Shown here: positions 26,163 through 34,607 of the stretch, one piece after another
How positions within the stretch are numbered: position 1 is the stretch's first letter
Layout: every line of letters starts with the position of its first letter
Assembly: GCF_000308815.1 (NCBI RefSeq)
Contig: NZ_BAFX01000005.1
Location: 56,476 to 120,475, forward strand
Length of the DNA: 64,000 bases
Direction: 5' to 3'
DNA from: Nocardia concava NBRC 100430
GTDB taxonomy: Bacteria; Actinomycetota; Actinomycetes; Mycobacteriales; Mycobacteriaceae
Translations under genes and position numbers: made by a program
Notes under the pieces: model-generated
What the model was told of the DNA's origin: nothing
Databases searched by the model: none
Seen by the model: only the letters and a program-made list of their open reading frames with translations

Positions 26163-26537
26163 ATGACGTCTCCCTCGCTCGTCGTCACTGTGCGCGAATT
26201 GTCGGCACTCCCGGAGCAAATCGAGAAATCGGTGCGGCCGCATGTCGGTAATGGCGTAGTGCTGGAGGTCGGCACCTCATCGGCCGACATGAATACCTAC
26301 CGGGACATCGTCCGCACTTGGCGAACCCCGATCCGGCTGCTGCTCATCACCATCCCGGACGGCGCGGCGGCTGATCACGCCTACGACGACTGGGTTCATT
26401 GGATCGCGGGCGGTGGTCTCCTGGCGATCCAGGACAATCAGCCTCTTCATGAGCGGGCGGTGGCGAGCGGAAAGTTCCGCGAACTCCCCACCTCTGAGGG
26501 TCTCCGGATTCTGCAGCGCATCGCCGCTTGCAACTAG
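26163..26537 (+). CDS. Short protein, possible remnant of a Methyltransf_24-type enzyme
   Basis: This 124-residue protein is not clearly known to me. VVLEVGTSSADMNTY resembles the SAM-binding EIGTxxGxST start, and RTPIRLLLITIPDGAAADHAYDDWVHWIAGGGLLAIQD resembles the C-terminal xxLLFIDGxHxYExxxxDxxxWxxxLxxGGxLxxxD block of Methyltransf_24 enzymes. The roughly 60 residues normally between the two are missing and the acidic IDG is IPDG. It may be a degenerate or minimised methyltransferase. ATG 26163 follows AAAGG; it is divergent from the TetR gene. Confidence 0.5.
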   Translation: MTSPSLVVTVRELSALPEQIEKSVRPHVGNGVVLEVGTSSADMNTYRDIVRTWRTPIRLLLITIPDGAAADHAYDDWVHWIAGGGLLAIQDNQPLHERAVASGKFRELPTSEGLRILQRIAACN

Positions 26538-26612
26538 GTCGCGCCGCCTGCCGCAAGGGGCGTGCAAGGCGATGCAAGATCCAAGCAATCGTGGCCCGGC
26601 ACAGTGCTTCTC

Positions 26613-28154
26613 ATGAACGAGATGCGCGATGTGGTGGTGGTCGGAGCCGGTCCGGTCGGGTTGATGCTGGCGTGCGAGCTGCGGCTGGCGGGTGTGGACG
26701 TGCTGGTGGTCGAACGGCTCAGCGAGGTCGATCAGACGGTCAAGGCGGGGGCGATCAATGTGCCGACCGCACAGGCTCTCGATCGGCGCGGTCTGCTGCC
26801 GGAGTTGCTTGCCGTTCAGGAGGCCGCTCTGGAGCGATTCCGCCAGTTCCTCGGTGGCACGGGCAAGTCCATGCCGGTCCGCGCGAATGAGCGCCGGCCG
26901 GCCGTGGGACATTTCGCGGGCATCATGGTCGACCCGAATCGGATCGACTTCGAGGATCCCGCCTTCGCCGAGATCGGCCCGGCCGGTGAGGCGTTCCTGG
27001 TTTCGCAGCAGGCCATCGAGACGATTCTGGGGCGCCGGGCCGTCGAGTTGGGTGTGGAGATCCGGCGTGGTGTGGAGGTGGCCGGTTTCGCCGATGACGG
27101 GATCGGGGTCACCGTCGATTGTGGTGATCGCATTGTGCGTACGGGCTGGCTGGTCGGCTGTGATGGTGGGCGCAGCCTGGTGCGCAAGCTCGCCGAATTC
27201 GATTTCCCTGGAGTCGATCCCGAGATCACCGGTCGCCAGGCGCTGGTGGAGATGACCGGTGCGGAGGGGCTCGAACCCGGCTGGCACACGACGCCGACCG
27301 GCATCTACACGTACGGGCCGGTGCCGGGGCGCTTCCTCACCGTCGAGCTCGATGGCCCGCCCGCCGACCGGTCCGCGGCCATCACCGCTGAGGAACTGGA
27401 AGCCAGCCTGCGTCGGGTCTCCGGCGCGGATGTTCGTATCACCAAGGTCATTTCGGCGACCCGATTCACCGATAACACGAGGCAGGCCACCGACTACCGC
27501 AAGGGCCGAGTGCTGCTGGCGGGCGACGCTGCCCATGTGCATTCGCCGTTCGGTGGGCAGGGGCTCAACCTCGGCATCGGTGATGCGGTGAATCTCGGCT
27601 GGAAGCTGGCCGCCGTGGTGGCCGGGTGGGCACCGGCGGATCTGCTCGATACGTACACCACCGAACGTCACCCGATCGGCGAGTGGGTGCTGGAGTGGAC
27701 GCGTGCGCAGATCGCGATCATGCGCACCGACCCGCGTAGCCGCGCCATGCGGGCGGTTACCGAGGAACTCCTGGCCAGCCGTGATGGCGCGACGACGATC
27801 TTCAAGAAGATCTCTGGTGTCCTGCACCGGTATGACCTCGGCGGCGGCCATTCTCGCACCGGCGCGCCGGTTCCCGATCTCGAACTGTCCGACGGCACCC
27901 GTGTGGCCGAGCACTTCGGCAGCGGCAAAGCGGTGCTGTTCGATCTCGACGACTCCTCGGCGCTGCGTGAGCGCGCTGCCGCATGGGGTGATCGCGTTGG
28001 CGTCGTCACGGCGAAGCTCGCTGAGACACAGGTGCTTTCGGCCATGCTCGTCCGGCCGGACGGCTGCGTCGCCTGGGCCGCCGATGACGGCGATCTCGAC
28101 GGCCTCGACGCGGCGCTGACCCGCTGGTTCGGCGCACCTGTCCGCGACTTCTGA
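26613..28154 (+). CDS. FAD-dependent aromatic-ring monooxygenase (PheA/TfdB type)
   Basis: The 513-residue protein has the FAD motif VVVVGAGPVGLMLACELRLAG at the N-terminus, the DG motif GCDGGRSLVRK near 180, and the GD motif LLAGDAAHVHSPFGGQGLNLGIGDAVNLGWKL near 300, followed by the thioredoxin-like C-terminal domain of phenol and polyketide hydroxylases. It hydroxylates an aromatic compound using NAD(P)H and oxygen. Members of this group include rifampicin monooxygenase, but the sequence alone does not support that name. It lies 32 bases before a serine hydrolase and is probably cotranscribed with it. Confidence 0.88.
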   Translation: MNEMRDVVVVGAGPVGLMLACELRLAGVDVLVVERLSEVDQTVKAGAINVPTAQALDRRGLLPELLAVQEAALERFRQFLGGTGKSMPVRANERRPAVGHFAGIMVDPNRIDFEDPAFAEIGPAGEAFLVSQQAIETILGRRAVELGVEIRRGVEVAGFADDGIGVTVDCGDRIVRTGWLVGCDGGRSLVRKLAEFDFPGVDPEITGRQALVEMTGAEGLEPGWHTTPTGIYTYGPVPGRFLTVELDGPPADRSAAITAEELEASLRRVSGADVRITKVISATRFTDNTRQATDYRKGRVLLAGDAAHVHSPFGGQGLNLGIGDAVNLGWKLAAVVAGWAPADLLDTYTTERHPIGEWVLEWTRAQIAIMRTDPRSRAMRAVTEELLASRDGATTIFKKISGVLHRYDLGGGHSRTGAPVPDLELSDGTRVAEHFGSGKAVLFDLDDSSALRERAAAWGDRVGVVTAKLAETQVLSAMLVRPDGCVAWAADDGDLDGLDAALTRWFGAPVRDF

Positions 28155-28186
28155 TACCCGATCAACCAATAGCCGAGAGAGACATC

Positions 28187-29257
28187 ATGATTCAGAACCT
28201 GCTCGACGAACTCGTAGATTCCGGACAGGAAACCGGCATTCAGGTAGCTGCCTACGTGAACGGCGAACTCGCGATAGACGCGTACGCCGGCGTGGCCGAC
28301 ACCGCTACCGGCTGGGCGGTCGACGGGGACACCTTGTTCCCCTCGTTCTCGACGGGCAAGGGCATCGCTGCCCTGGTCGTCGCCACGCTGGTGGAGCGCG
28401 GCGTACTCGACTACGCCGCCCCGGTCGCCAAGTACTGGCCCGAATTCGGTGTACATGGAAAGGAATCCGTAACTGTCGGCCAGGTCCTCACTCACACGGC
28501 GGGCCTTCCCTACTTGCCTGCCGACATCACCTTCGAGCAGTTCACCGATGTCGCGGCGGTGACGGCCTGGCTGGCCGAGCAGCGGCCCGAATGGGAGCCT
28601 GGCACCGCCACCGGTTACCACGGCTGGACCTACGGGCACCTGGTCGCCGAGATCGTCTATCGCGCCACCGGCCGACCCATCGACGCGGTGCTCGACGAGA
28701 TCGCCGCTCCGCTGGGTATCACTGATGGCCTGTATTTCGCTGTGCCCGACGATATCCCGGTCGCCGCCCTCTACGACGGGAACTGGTCCGCGGTGTTGAA
28801 CCACATGCCCCCGGCCTTTCACCGCGTCGCACCGCCCGCCGTGGCCCCGGTCGCCGACTTCGCCAACCGCCCCGAAATCCGCCGCCTGGCCGTCCCCGCC
28901 TCCGCCACGGTCACCGCCCGAGGTGCGGCCCGCCTCTACGCCGCTGCCCTCTCCGGCGAACTCCTGAGCCCCGACACCCTGCGCGCTGCCACCACCGTCC
29001 GCACCACCGACCCCGACCGCATCCTGGGTGCACCCATCCCCAAGGCCCACGGCTTCTTCCTCGGCGGCTCCGGATCCATCATGGGTGCGCGCCCGACCAT
29101 ATTCGGCCACAACGGTTCCGGCGGCAGTACCGCCTTCGCCGACCCCGACCACAACCTCGCCGTCGCGGTAACCCACAACCGCCTCGCGGCCGGGCCGCAG
29201 GACTGCGTGGACCGCGTCGTCGCCGCAGTCCGTGACGAGCTGGGCGTCGGCGCGTAG
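28187..29257 (+). CDS. Serine hydrolase, class C beta-lactamase fold
   Basis: The 356-residue cytoplasmic protein (no signal peptide) has SxxK as STGK near 55, YHG near 144 in place of YxN, and HNGSGGST near 307 in place of KTG. This pattern is that of EstB-like esterases and lipases rather than penicillin-resistance enzymes. GAGAGAC precedes ATG 28187. It is probably co-transcribed with the aromatic monooxygenase, suggesting the pair modify one compound: hydroxylation plus ester or lactone cleavage. Confidence 0.85.
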   Translation: MIQNLLDELVDSGQETGIQVAAYVNGELAIDAYAGVADTATGWAVDGDTLFPSFSTGKGIAALVVATLVERGVLDYAAPVAKYWPEFGVHGKESVTVGQVLTHTAGLPYLPADITFEQFTDVAAVTAWLAEQRPEWEPGTATGYHGWTYGHLVAEIVYRATGRPIDAVLDEIAAPLGITDGLYFAVPDDIPVAALYDGNWSAVLNHMPPAFHRVAPPAVAPVADFANRPEIRRLAVPASATVTARGAARLYAAALSGELLSPDTLRAATTVRTTDPDRILGAPIPKAHGFFLGGSGSIMGARPTIFGHNGSGGSTAFADPDHNLAVAVTHNRLAAGPQDCVDRVVAAVRDELGVGA

Positions 29258-29377
29258 GACCCGCCTTCGGCGTTTGACGACTATGCGGGGGACTTTGATG
29301 ATGATCCGGTTGAATCATGTTGGTAGCTAGGGATTTACACGGTGAGTCGTGTTGATCGTGCTGTTGTGTCGCGGGAT

Positions 29378-29393
29378 TCGAAACTATGATCGA
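29378..29393. promoter_or_regulatory. Candidate LexA (SOS) box over the HNH gene promoter
   Basis: TCGAAACTATGATCGA matches the mycobacterial SOS consensus TCGAAC-N4-GTTCGA at ten of twelve defined bases and is itself nearly palindromic. It overlaps TATGAT at 29385-29390, the likely -10, seven bases before ATG 29398. Confidence 0.55.
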
Positions 29394-29397
29394 AGGT

Positions 29398-30828
29398 ATG
29401 GGTGATTTCACTGCTGAATGGGATGCCGACCATGCCGTGGTCGAGCAGCTCCGCGCGGTGCACTCACAAATAGCTGAACTCCAGGCTGAAGAAACCGCGT
29501 TGATGACACGGCTCTACGAAATCCGCCGTGCCCAGCAGATCGACCTGGGGGTCGGGCAGCTCTACGCGGGAGAGAGCACCGCCACCGAAATCGGTGTCGC
29601 ACTCAAGATGTCGCAGCGTTCCGCGGACAACCTGATCAATATCGGGCTCGACCTCGAGCATCGCCTCCCGACCACCGCCGAAGCCTTCGCTGCCGGGCGT
29701 ATCGACCTGGCGCAGGTCCGTGCGATCCGCGAAACCCTGACCAACGTGCGCGGGGACCTGCTCACCGAGCTGGAGCAGAAGATCGCCGCGTATGCGGAAA
29801 ACGCGGACCCGCAGCGGGTTCGGCGCACCGCGCGCCGCTGGATCACCGAAGCCGACCCCGAGGGCCAGGCCGTGCGTCGTAAGGAAGCCGAGGCCGAGCG
29901 GTATGTCAGTGTGAATGCCGCCGACAACGGCACTGCCGTGGTCGATGCGGTCCTGCCTGCCGCCGGGGGACGCACCTTGTTCGAGAAGCTGCGGGAGATG
30001 GCCTGCACGCAGGTATGCAGCGAGGATCCGCGTACCCAGAACCAGCGCCGCGCTGATGCTTTGGTGGCGCTCGCTGATGGCACCGGTCGCCTGACCTGTC
30101 AGTGTGGTCGCGAGGACTGCCCGCGTGCCCCCTTCGACGCGGTGGCTCCGGTGGCGCGTAAGGCGTTGGTGCAGGTGGGTGTGTCGGCGGAAACGCTTGC
30201 GGGGCTGCAGGACAACCCGGCGCTGCTGGCTGGTTTCGGGGCGATCGACGCCGATCTCGCCCGGCAGCTGGCGCGTCATGCTCGCTTCGAAATCATCACT
30301 GACGCAGCAGCCCCCGCCGCTGCGGCCCGCGAGCTGGTGTATCAGCCCACGGCGCGTGTCGCCGCCCGTGTGCGTGCTCTCGACGGGATCTGCCGTGCGC
30401 CGGGCTGCCAGGTGCCCGCCGCCGACACCGACCTCGACCACCAAGACCGTTTCGACCACGACAATCCCGACAATGGTGGCCCCACCAGCGAACACAATCT
30501 GGGTGCGCGGTGTCGTCGCCATCACCGGCTCAAGACTCTCGCCGACAACAATCGCAACGGCTGGAAAGTCGATCACCACCCGGATCGGGAGGTGCAATGG
30601 ACCACGCCCAGCGGTGATTCGATCACCACCACTCCCGAAGGCACACCATTCCTGTTCCCGACGGAGCCCGTGCCGCCGGTCACCGCTGCCGGTGTGCCTG
30701 ATGCGGACACCATTTCCCCGTTCATTGATGCGGGGCCAGTGATCGATGGACTCATGGAGATGATGCACGTGTACTGCACGCCGTCTCAGCGCAAGGCGTA
30801 CTGGCGGACTCGTGGGCGCAACATGTGA
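29398..30828 (+). CDS. DUF222/HNH endonuclease-domain protein (13E12 repeat family)
   Basis: The 476-residue protein has an N-terminal DUF222 region (helical, residues 1-320) and a C-terminal HNH nuclease motif at about 335-385: CRAPGCQ, DLDHQDRFDH, then GGPTSEHNLGARCRRHHRLK. All expected metal and catalytic histidines are present. Start ATG 29398 is preferred because TATGAT lies seven bases upstream, giving a leaderless transcript; ATG 29386 overlaps that hexamer. The family is multicopy in actinobacteria (13E12 repeats in mycobacteria) and its function is not settled; a SOS-type box at the promoter suggests DNA-damage induction. Confidence 0.88.
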   Translation: MGDFTAEWDADHAVVEQLRAVHSQIAELQAEETALMTRLYEIRRAQQIDLGVGQLYAGESTATEIGVALKMSQRSADNLINIGLDLEHRLPTTAEAFAAGRIDLAQVRAIRETLTNVRGDLLTELEQKIAAYAENADPQRVRRTARRWITEADPEGQAVRRKEAEAERYVSVNAADNGTAVVDAVLPAAGGRTLFEKLREMACTQVCSEDPRTQNQRRADALVALADGTGRLTCQCGREDCPRAPFDAVAPVARKALVQVGVSAETLAGLQDNPALLAGFGAIDADLARQLARHARFEIITDAAAPAAAARELVYQPTARVAARVRALDGICRAPGCQVPAADTDLDHQDRFDHDNPDNGGPTSEHNLGARCRRHHRLKTLADNNRNGWKVDHHPDREVQWTTPSGDSITTTPEGTPFLFPTEPVPPVTAAGVPDADTISPFIDAGPVIDGLMEMMHVYCTPSQRKAYWRTRGRNM

Positions 30829-30925
30829 TTCAGAGTGCGTGAGGTCAGGTAACCCGGGGAAAGATAAACGAAAAGTGTGGTGGCGTCGCCTGCCCTACCG
30901 GACTTGGGCTGACGCCGGGTTGGGA

Positions 30926-30945
30926 GCCGGAACTTGCGTTCCGGC
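30926..30945. terminator. Hairpin between HNH gene and LLM oxidoreductase
   Basis: GCCGGAAC-TTGC-GTTCCGGC is an 8-bp perfect stem with a 4-base loop in the 148-base convergent gap. It may serve transcripts from both sides. Confidence 0.5.
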
Positions 30946-30976
30946 CCACGGACTGCACGGATCACCTTTTAGAGAT

Positions 30977-31837
30977 TTACGGGGTCGAAAGACCCAGGGG
31001 TGCGAGCTTTGCGGAGAGGCGATCAAGGTAGGCGAGGACGTCTGATTCTGGTTTGTCGGGGAGGCCGTAGAGGACGTCGGTTACGCCTGCGGCGGACCAG
31101 GATTCGAGTTGTTCGGGGTTGGGTTTGTAGGCGAGGGCTACTACTCGCGGGGTGCCTTCTCGGCCTGCTTCTTCCCAGTGCTTCATGAGGAGGCTGGTGG
31201 AGGCGGAGACGTCGGATTCGTAGGGGGTGGTGATCCAGCCGTCGCCGGAGCGGGCGATCCATTTGAAGGTTTTGTCGGTTCCGCCTGCGCCGATGAGGAG
31301 GGGGATGTGGGGCTGGACTGGTTTGGGGTAGGCCCAGCTCGGGCCGAAGCTGACGAAATCGCCGGAGTAGGAGGCTTCTTCCTCGGTCCAGAGGGCGCGC
31401 ATGGCCTCGATGTATTCGCGGAGGACGGTGCGGCGCTTGTTGCCGGGGACGCCGTGGTCGGTGAGTTCGTCGGTGTTCCAGCCGAATCCGGCGCCGAGGG
31501 TGACGCGGCCGCCCGAGAGGTGGTCCAGGGTGGCTATGGTTTTGGCGAGGGTAATGCAGTCGCTTTCGGTGGGAAGTGCTACGGCCGTGGACAGTTCGAT
31601 GCGGGAGGTGACGGCGGCCGCCGTGCCGAGTGCGACCCATGGGTCGAGAGTGCGCATGTAGCGGTCGTCGGGGAGGCTGGCGTCGCCCGTTTGAGGGTGT
31701 GCCGCTTCGCGTTTGACCGGAATGTGGGTGTGTTCGGGGACGAAGAAGGAATCGAAGCCGCGGTCCTCGGCGGCTTTGGCGGCGACGGCGGGGGTGATGC
31801 CGCGGTCGCTGGTGAAGAGGACGATGCCGAATCGCAT
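30977..31837 (-). CDS. LLM-class F420-dependent oxidoreductase (TIGR03619-like)
   Basis: The 286-residue protein shows the F420-type LLM pattern: GFDSFFVPEHTHIP near the N-terminus, the ELSTAVALPTESDCITLAKTIATLDHLSGGRVTLGAGFGWN block, HIPLLIGAGGTDKTFKWIARSGDGW, and a C-terminal GVTDVLYGLP. It lies 15 bases after the KstD-like gene and is the last gene of the six-gene minus-strand operon that begins at the aldehyde dehydrogenase. Substrate unknown. Confidence 0.9.
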   Translation of the reverse strand: MRFGIVLFTSDRGITPAVAAKAAEDRGFDSFFVPEHTHIPVKREAAHPQTGDASLPDDRYMRTLDPWVALGTAAAVTSRIELSTAVALPTESDCITLAKTIATLDHLSGGRVTLGAGFGWNTDELTDHGVPGNKRRTVLREYIEAMRALWTEEEASYSGDFVSFGPSWAYPKPVQPHIPLLIGAGGTDKTFKWIARSGDGWITTPYESDVSASTSLLMKHWEEAGREGTPRVVALAYKPNPEQLESWSAAGVTDVLYGLPDKPESDVLAYLDRLSAKLAPLGLSTP

Positions 31838-31852
31838 GGGGGTGTGGTCCTT

Positions 31853-33331
31853 TCAGAGCTGCTTGGCGGCGGAGACACCGGCGCGGCGGCCGTAGAAGCT
31901 GCCGTCACCCAGGGAGCAGCCGGAGGCGTAGCCACCGGCGCAGATGCCGGAGGTGACCCGGCCGGCGGCGTAGAGGCCGGGGATGGGGGCGCCGGTGATG
32001 TGGAGGACTCGGGAGTCCAGGTCGGTGCGGAGGCCGCCGAGGGTGAAACCGCCTGTGTAGCCGCGCAGGTCGTACGCGCCGAGAGGGGTGCGGATGGGCT
32101 TGACCCATTCGGTCTTCTTGCCCAGGAAGGGGTCCTCGCCCTTTTCGGCGTGGTGGTTGTAGAGGTCGATGGTGGACTGCAGGGTGTGCTCCGGCAGGCC
32201 CATGTCGCTCTCCAGTTCGGCGACCGTCTCGGCGACCCAGGTGGGGGCGACGCGCAGGAACGACAGCGAGGATTGGGTTTCCATCGCCTCGTCCAGCGCG
32301 AGTTCGTCGATCACCAGGTAGGCCTGGTTGTCCTGGTTCTGCAGCACCGCCTGGCCCATGCGGCCCGCATAGGTGTCCTCGGTAATGAAGCGCTGGCCGC
32401 GGCCGTTCACCAGGATGCCGCGGGCGACCAGCTGCGGGTCGACCACCAACGCGACCTCGGTGGCGTCCATGTGTGCCAGGTCCGCGCCCAGAGCCTGGGC
32501 GACCTGGATGCCGATGCCGTCGTGTTCCTCGACGGTGGCGGTGGGGCGGCCGGAGATCTTGGGCGCGAAGCGTTCCACCATTTCGTGGTTGTAGGCGAAG
32601 CTGCCGGTGGCCAGGACTACGCCGCGGTCGGCGCGGACGAGAACCGGTTTGCCGTAGCGGGTGGCGGCCACGCCGACGACGCGGCCGGAGTCGTCGATGA
32701 CGAGGCGGCGCAGGCGGACGTCGTATTCGTGGCGGACGCCGAGTTCTTCGGCCTTCTGGGCGAGGGGCTCCATCAGCATGTAGCCGCCGCCCTTCTCGCC
32801 CAGCTTCTTGTCCTTGGTCCAGGCCAGGTGACCGCGGGGGGCGGGCGGGATCTTGTCCTTGAAGGGGGCGGCATTCTCGCCGCCGGAGTACATGAGGCCC
32901 TGGTCGGCGGGTGGCTCGTAACCGGGCTCGCCCCAGAACTCCTCCTTGAACGGGACTCCCTGGGCGACAAGCCAATCGAAGTGGTCGACGCTGCCCTGGC
33001 AGTAGTCGTGGATCTTGGCCTTGTCGACGCCCGGACCGAGGGCGGCGGTGAGGAACGCTTCCATGTTCTCGACCGTGTCCTCGAAGCCGAGCTTCTTCTG
33101 CAGCGCCGTGCCGCCGCCCAGGTAGATGAATCCGCCGGACATGGCGGCCGCGCCGCCCCAGCCGCTGGTGCGTTCCAGGACGAGGACGTCGGCTCCGGAG
33201 CGGGCGGCCTCGATGGAGGCGCACACTCCGGCGATACCGAAGCCGACTACGACGACATCGGCCTCGTAGTCCCAGTTTTCGACCTCACTGGCCCGGAGCG
33301 GCCGGACGGTTGCGGTTGCGGTTTCCGCCAT
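31853..33331 (-). CDS. FAD-binding 3-ketosteroid-dehydrogenase-like flavoprotein
   Basis: The 492-residue protein has an N-terminal FAD motif DVVVVGFGIAGVCASIEAARSG, a GGAAAMSGGFIYLGGG segment and the C-terminal GLYAAGRVTSGICAGGYASGCSLGDGSFYGRRAG of the fumarate reductase/KstD superfamily. It resembles the Rv0785-type proteins of mycobacteria more than true KstD, so a dehydrogenation of a steroid-like or polyprenoid substrate is inferred only. It sits between the CMD-like and LLM genes of the operon. Confidence 0.87.
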   Translation of the reverse strand: MAETATATVRPLRASEVENWDYEADVVVVGFGIAGVCASIEAARSGADVLVLERTSGWGGAAAMSGGFIYLGGGTALQKKLGFEDTVENMEAFLTAALGPGVDKAKIHDYCQGSVDHFDWLVAQGVPFKEEFWGEPGYEPPADQGLMYSGGENAAPFKDKIPPAPRGHLAWTKDKKLGEKGGGYMLMEPLAQKAEELGVRHEYDVRLRRLVIDDSGRVVGVAATRYGKPVLVRADRGVVLATGSFAYNHEMVERFAPKISGRPTATVEEHDGIGIQVAQALGADLAHMDATEVALVVDPQLVARGILVNGRGQRFITEDTYAGRMGQAVLQNQDNQAYLVIDELALDEAMETQSSLSFLRVAPTWVAETVAELESDMGLPEHTLQSTIDLYNHHAEKGEDPFLGKKTEWVKPIRTPLGAYDLRGYTGGFTLGGLRTDLDSRVLHITGAPIPGLYAAGRVTSGICAGGYASGCSLGDGSFYGRRAGVSAAKQL

Positions 33332-33360
33332 GTCTCTGAATTCCTAACTGCGGGTGGGGA

Positions 33361-33735
33361 TTACTTCTTCTTGTCTTTGGCGAGCGTCTTGCGGATCGCG
33401 CCGTCCAGCTTGGTGGCGGAGGGCCAGCCGATGTAGTGGGCCAGGAACACCGCGATCTCGCGCAATTGGTCCGCGTCCAGCTCGCCGTTGCGCAGGGCCG
33501 CGCCGACCTGGATTTCGGCGATCTCCGCATTGCCCTGGGCGGCAATGGCTCCGAGCAGCAGCAGCCGACGGTCGCGCATGGTCAGGCCGGGGCGGTTCCA
33601 GATGTCGGCGAAGAGGTGGTCGACGGTGACCTCGTAGAACGGGTCGCCGGTCAGGTTCGGGAGGTCGAAGCCGTAGACCTCCGACATGGTCTTCAGGCCC
33701 TGCTGCCTGATCTCGGAGGGAACCTGGTCGGTCAT
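33361..33735 (-). CDS. Carboxymuconolactone decarboxylase-family protein
   Basis: The 124-residue all-helical protein has the CMD/AhpD core (TMRDRRLLLLGAIAAQGN ... EIQVGAALRNG ... LREIAVFLAHYIGWPSA). It contains no cysteine, so it is not an AhpD-type peroxidase and is closer to the decarboxylase branch. A counterpart (Rv0771) lies near cyp51 in M. tuberculosis. The start overlaps the preceding stop as ATGA. Confidence 0.9.
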   Translation of the reverse strand: MTDQVPSEIRQQGLKTMSEVYGFDLPNLTGDPFYEVTVDHLFADIWNRPGLTMRDRRLLLLGAIAAQGNAEIAEIQVGAALRNGELDADQLREIAVFLAHYIGWPSATKLDGAIRKTLAKDKKK

Positions 33736-34607
33736 GAATGCTCCTTTGCGATCGGGCCGGGACCCACACCGAGTCCGTCACCCAGGTCGTGCAATGCGCG
33801 TTGGGCCAGCGGCAGATTCAGCTCCAGCCGGGTGGCGAGGTCGAGGGCCAGGGCGAGATCCTTTTCGCCGAGATCGCGTACGTGGCCGAGGATGGGGAAC
33901 CAGAAGTCGTCCGGCTCGACGGGGGCGGTGGTCTTGCGGAGCATGATCGCGCCGGGGCCGCCGGTGTGTGAGTCGGAGTGGCGGACCACCTTGCCGAGTT
34001 TGGTGATGTCGAGGCCGGCGGCCTCGGCGAGGCGTTGGGCCTCGGAGGCGGCGGTGAAGGCTACGAAGTGGAGTAGGTTGCGGGCCAGCTTCATTCGGGT
34101 GCCTGCGCCGACTTCACCGGCGTGGATCACCAGGGAACCGAAGCGGGTGAAGGGTTCTCGGACGGCTTCGAAGGCGGCGGGGGTGCCGCCGACCATGACC
34201 GCCAGTGCGCCCTTCTGGGCGGCGGGGGCTCCGCCGCTGATCGGGGCATCGACGAATTCGACTCCGTGCGAGGCGCATTCGGCGGCCAGTTCGATGGCCG
34301 TCTGGTCGGAGATGGTGGAGTGGACAGCGATCACCGTGCCGGGCTTGGCGGTCTGCAGCAGGCCGTCGACCACCGTGCGTACCTGCTCGTCGTCGAGAAC
34401 GACGACCGAGACGACGCGGCAGGTCTCGGCCACCTCGGCCGGTGAACCTGCCGCGGTAGCCCCCGCATCGGTGAACGGTTGCAGTGCGTCCGGCCGCATA
34501 TCGCAGACGACCAGGCCGCCGGGCCAATCGACCAGACGCTGGGCCATCGGCGCGCCCATATTGCCGAGGCCGATGAAACCTACCGAGAATTCCTGGGTTT
34601 CGCTCAT
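33732..34607 (-). CDS. NAD-dependent beta-hydroxyacid dehydrogenase (HIBADH-like)
   Basis: The 291-residue protein has the N-terminal GFIGLGNMGAPMAQRL signature of 3-hydroxyisobutyrate/6-phosphogluconate-type dehydrogenases, the substrate motif FVDAPISGGAPAAQKGAL, and the catalytic-lysine block RMKLARNLLHF. It oxidises a 3-hydroxy acid to the semialdehyde. It overlaps both neighbours as ATGA. The M. tuberculosis counterpart in the cyp51 region is Rv0770. Confidence 0.92.
   Translation of the reverse strand: MSETQEFSVGFIGLGNMGAPMAQRLVDWPGGLVVCDMRPDALQPFTDAGATAAGSPAEVAETCRVVSVVVLDDEQVRTVVDGLLQTAKPGTVIAVHSTISDQTAIELAAECASHGVEFVDAPISGGAPAAQKGALAVMVGGTPAAFEAVREPFTRFGSLVIHAGEVGAGTRMKLARNLLHFVAFTAASEAQRLAEAAGLDITKLGKVVRHSDSHTGGPGAIMLRKTTAPVEPDDFWFPILGHVRDLGEKDLALALDLATRLELNLPLAQRALHDLGDGLGVGPGPIAKEHS

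Noticed and set aside
26613..28154. Naming the FAD enzyme rifampicin monooxygenase
   Set aside because: Family motifs fit many PheA/TfdB-type hydroxylases; nothing specific to rifamycin binding could be verified by eye.
26277..28169. 630-codon minus-strand frame opposite the aromatic monooxygenase
   Set aside because: No recognisable domain and biased composition; antisense of a well-defined FAD enzyme.
29398..30828. HNH gene as a mobile element or homing endonuclease insertion
   Set aside because: No flanking repeats, terminal inverted repeats or target duplication were seen; DUF222-HNH genes are usually stable multicopy genes.
31109..33436. 775-codon plus-strand frame opposite the LLM and KstD-like genes
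   Set aside because: Gly/Ala/Asp-rich reverse-strand artefact spanning two real genes.
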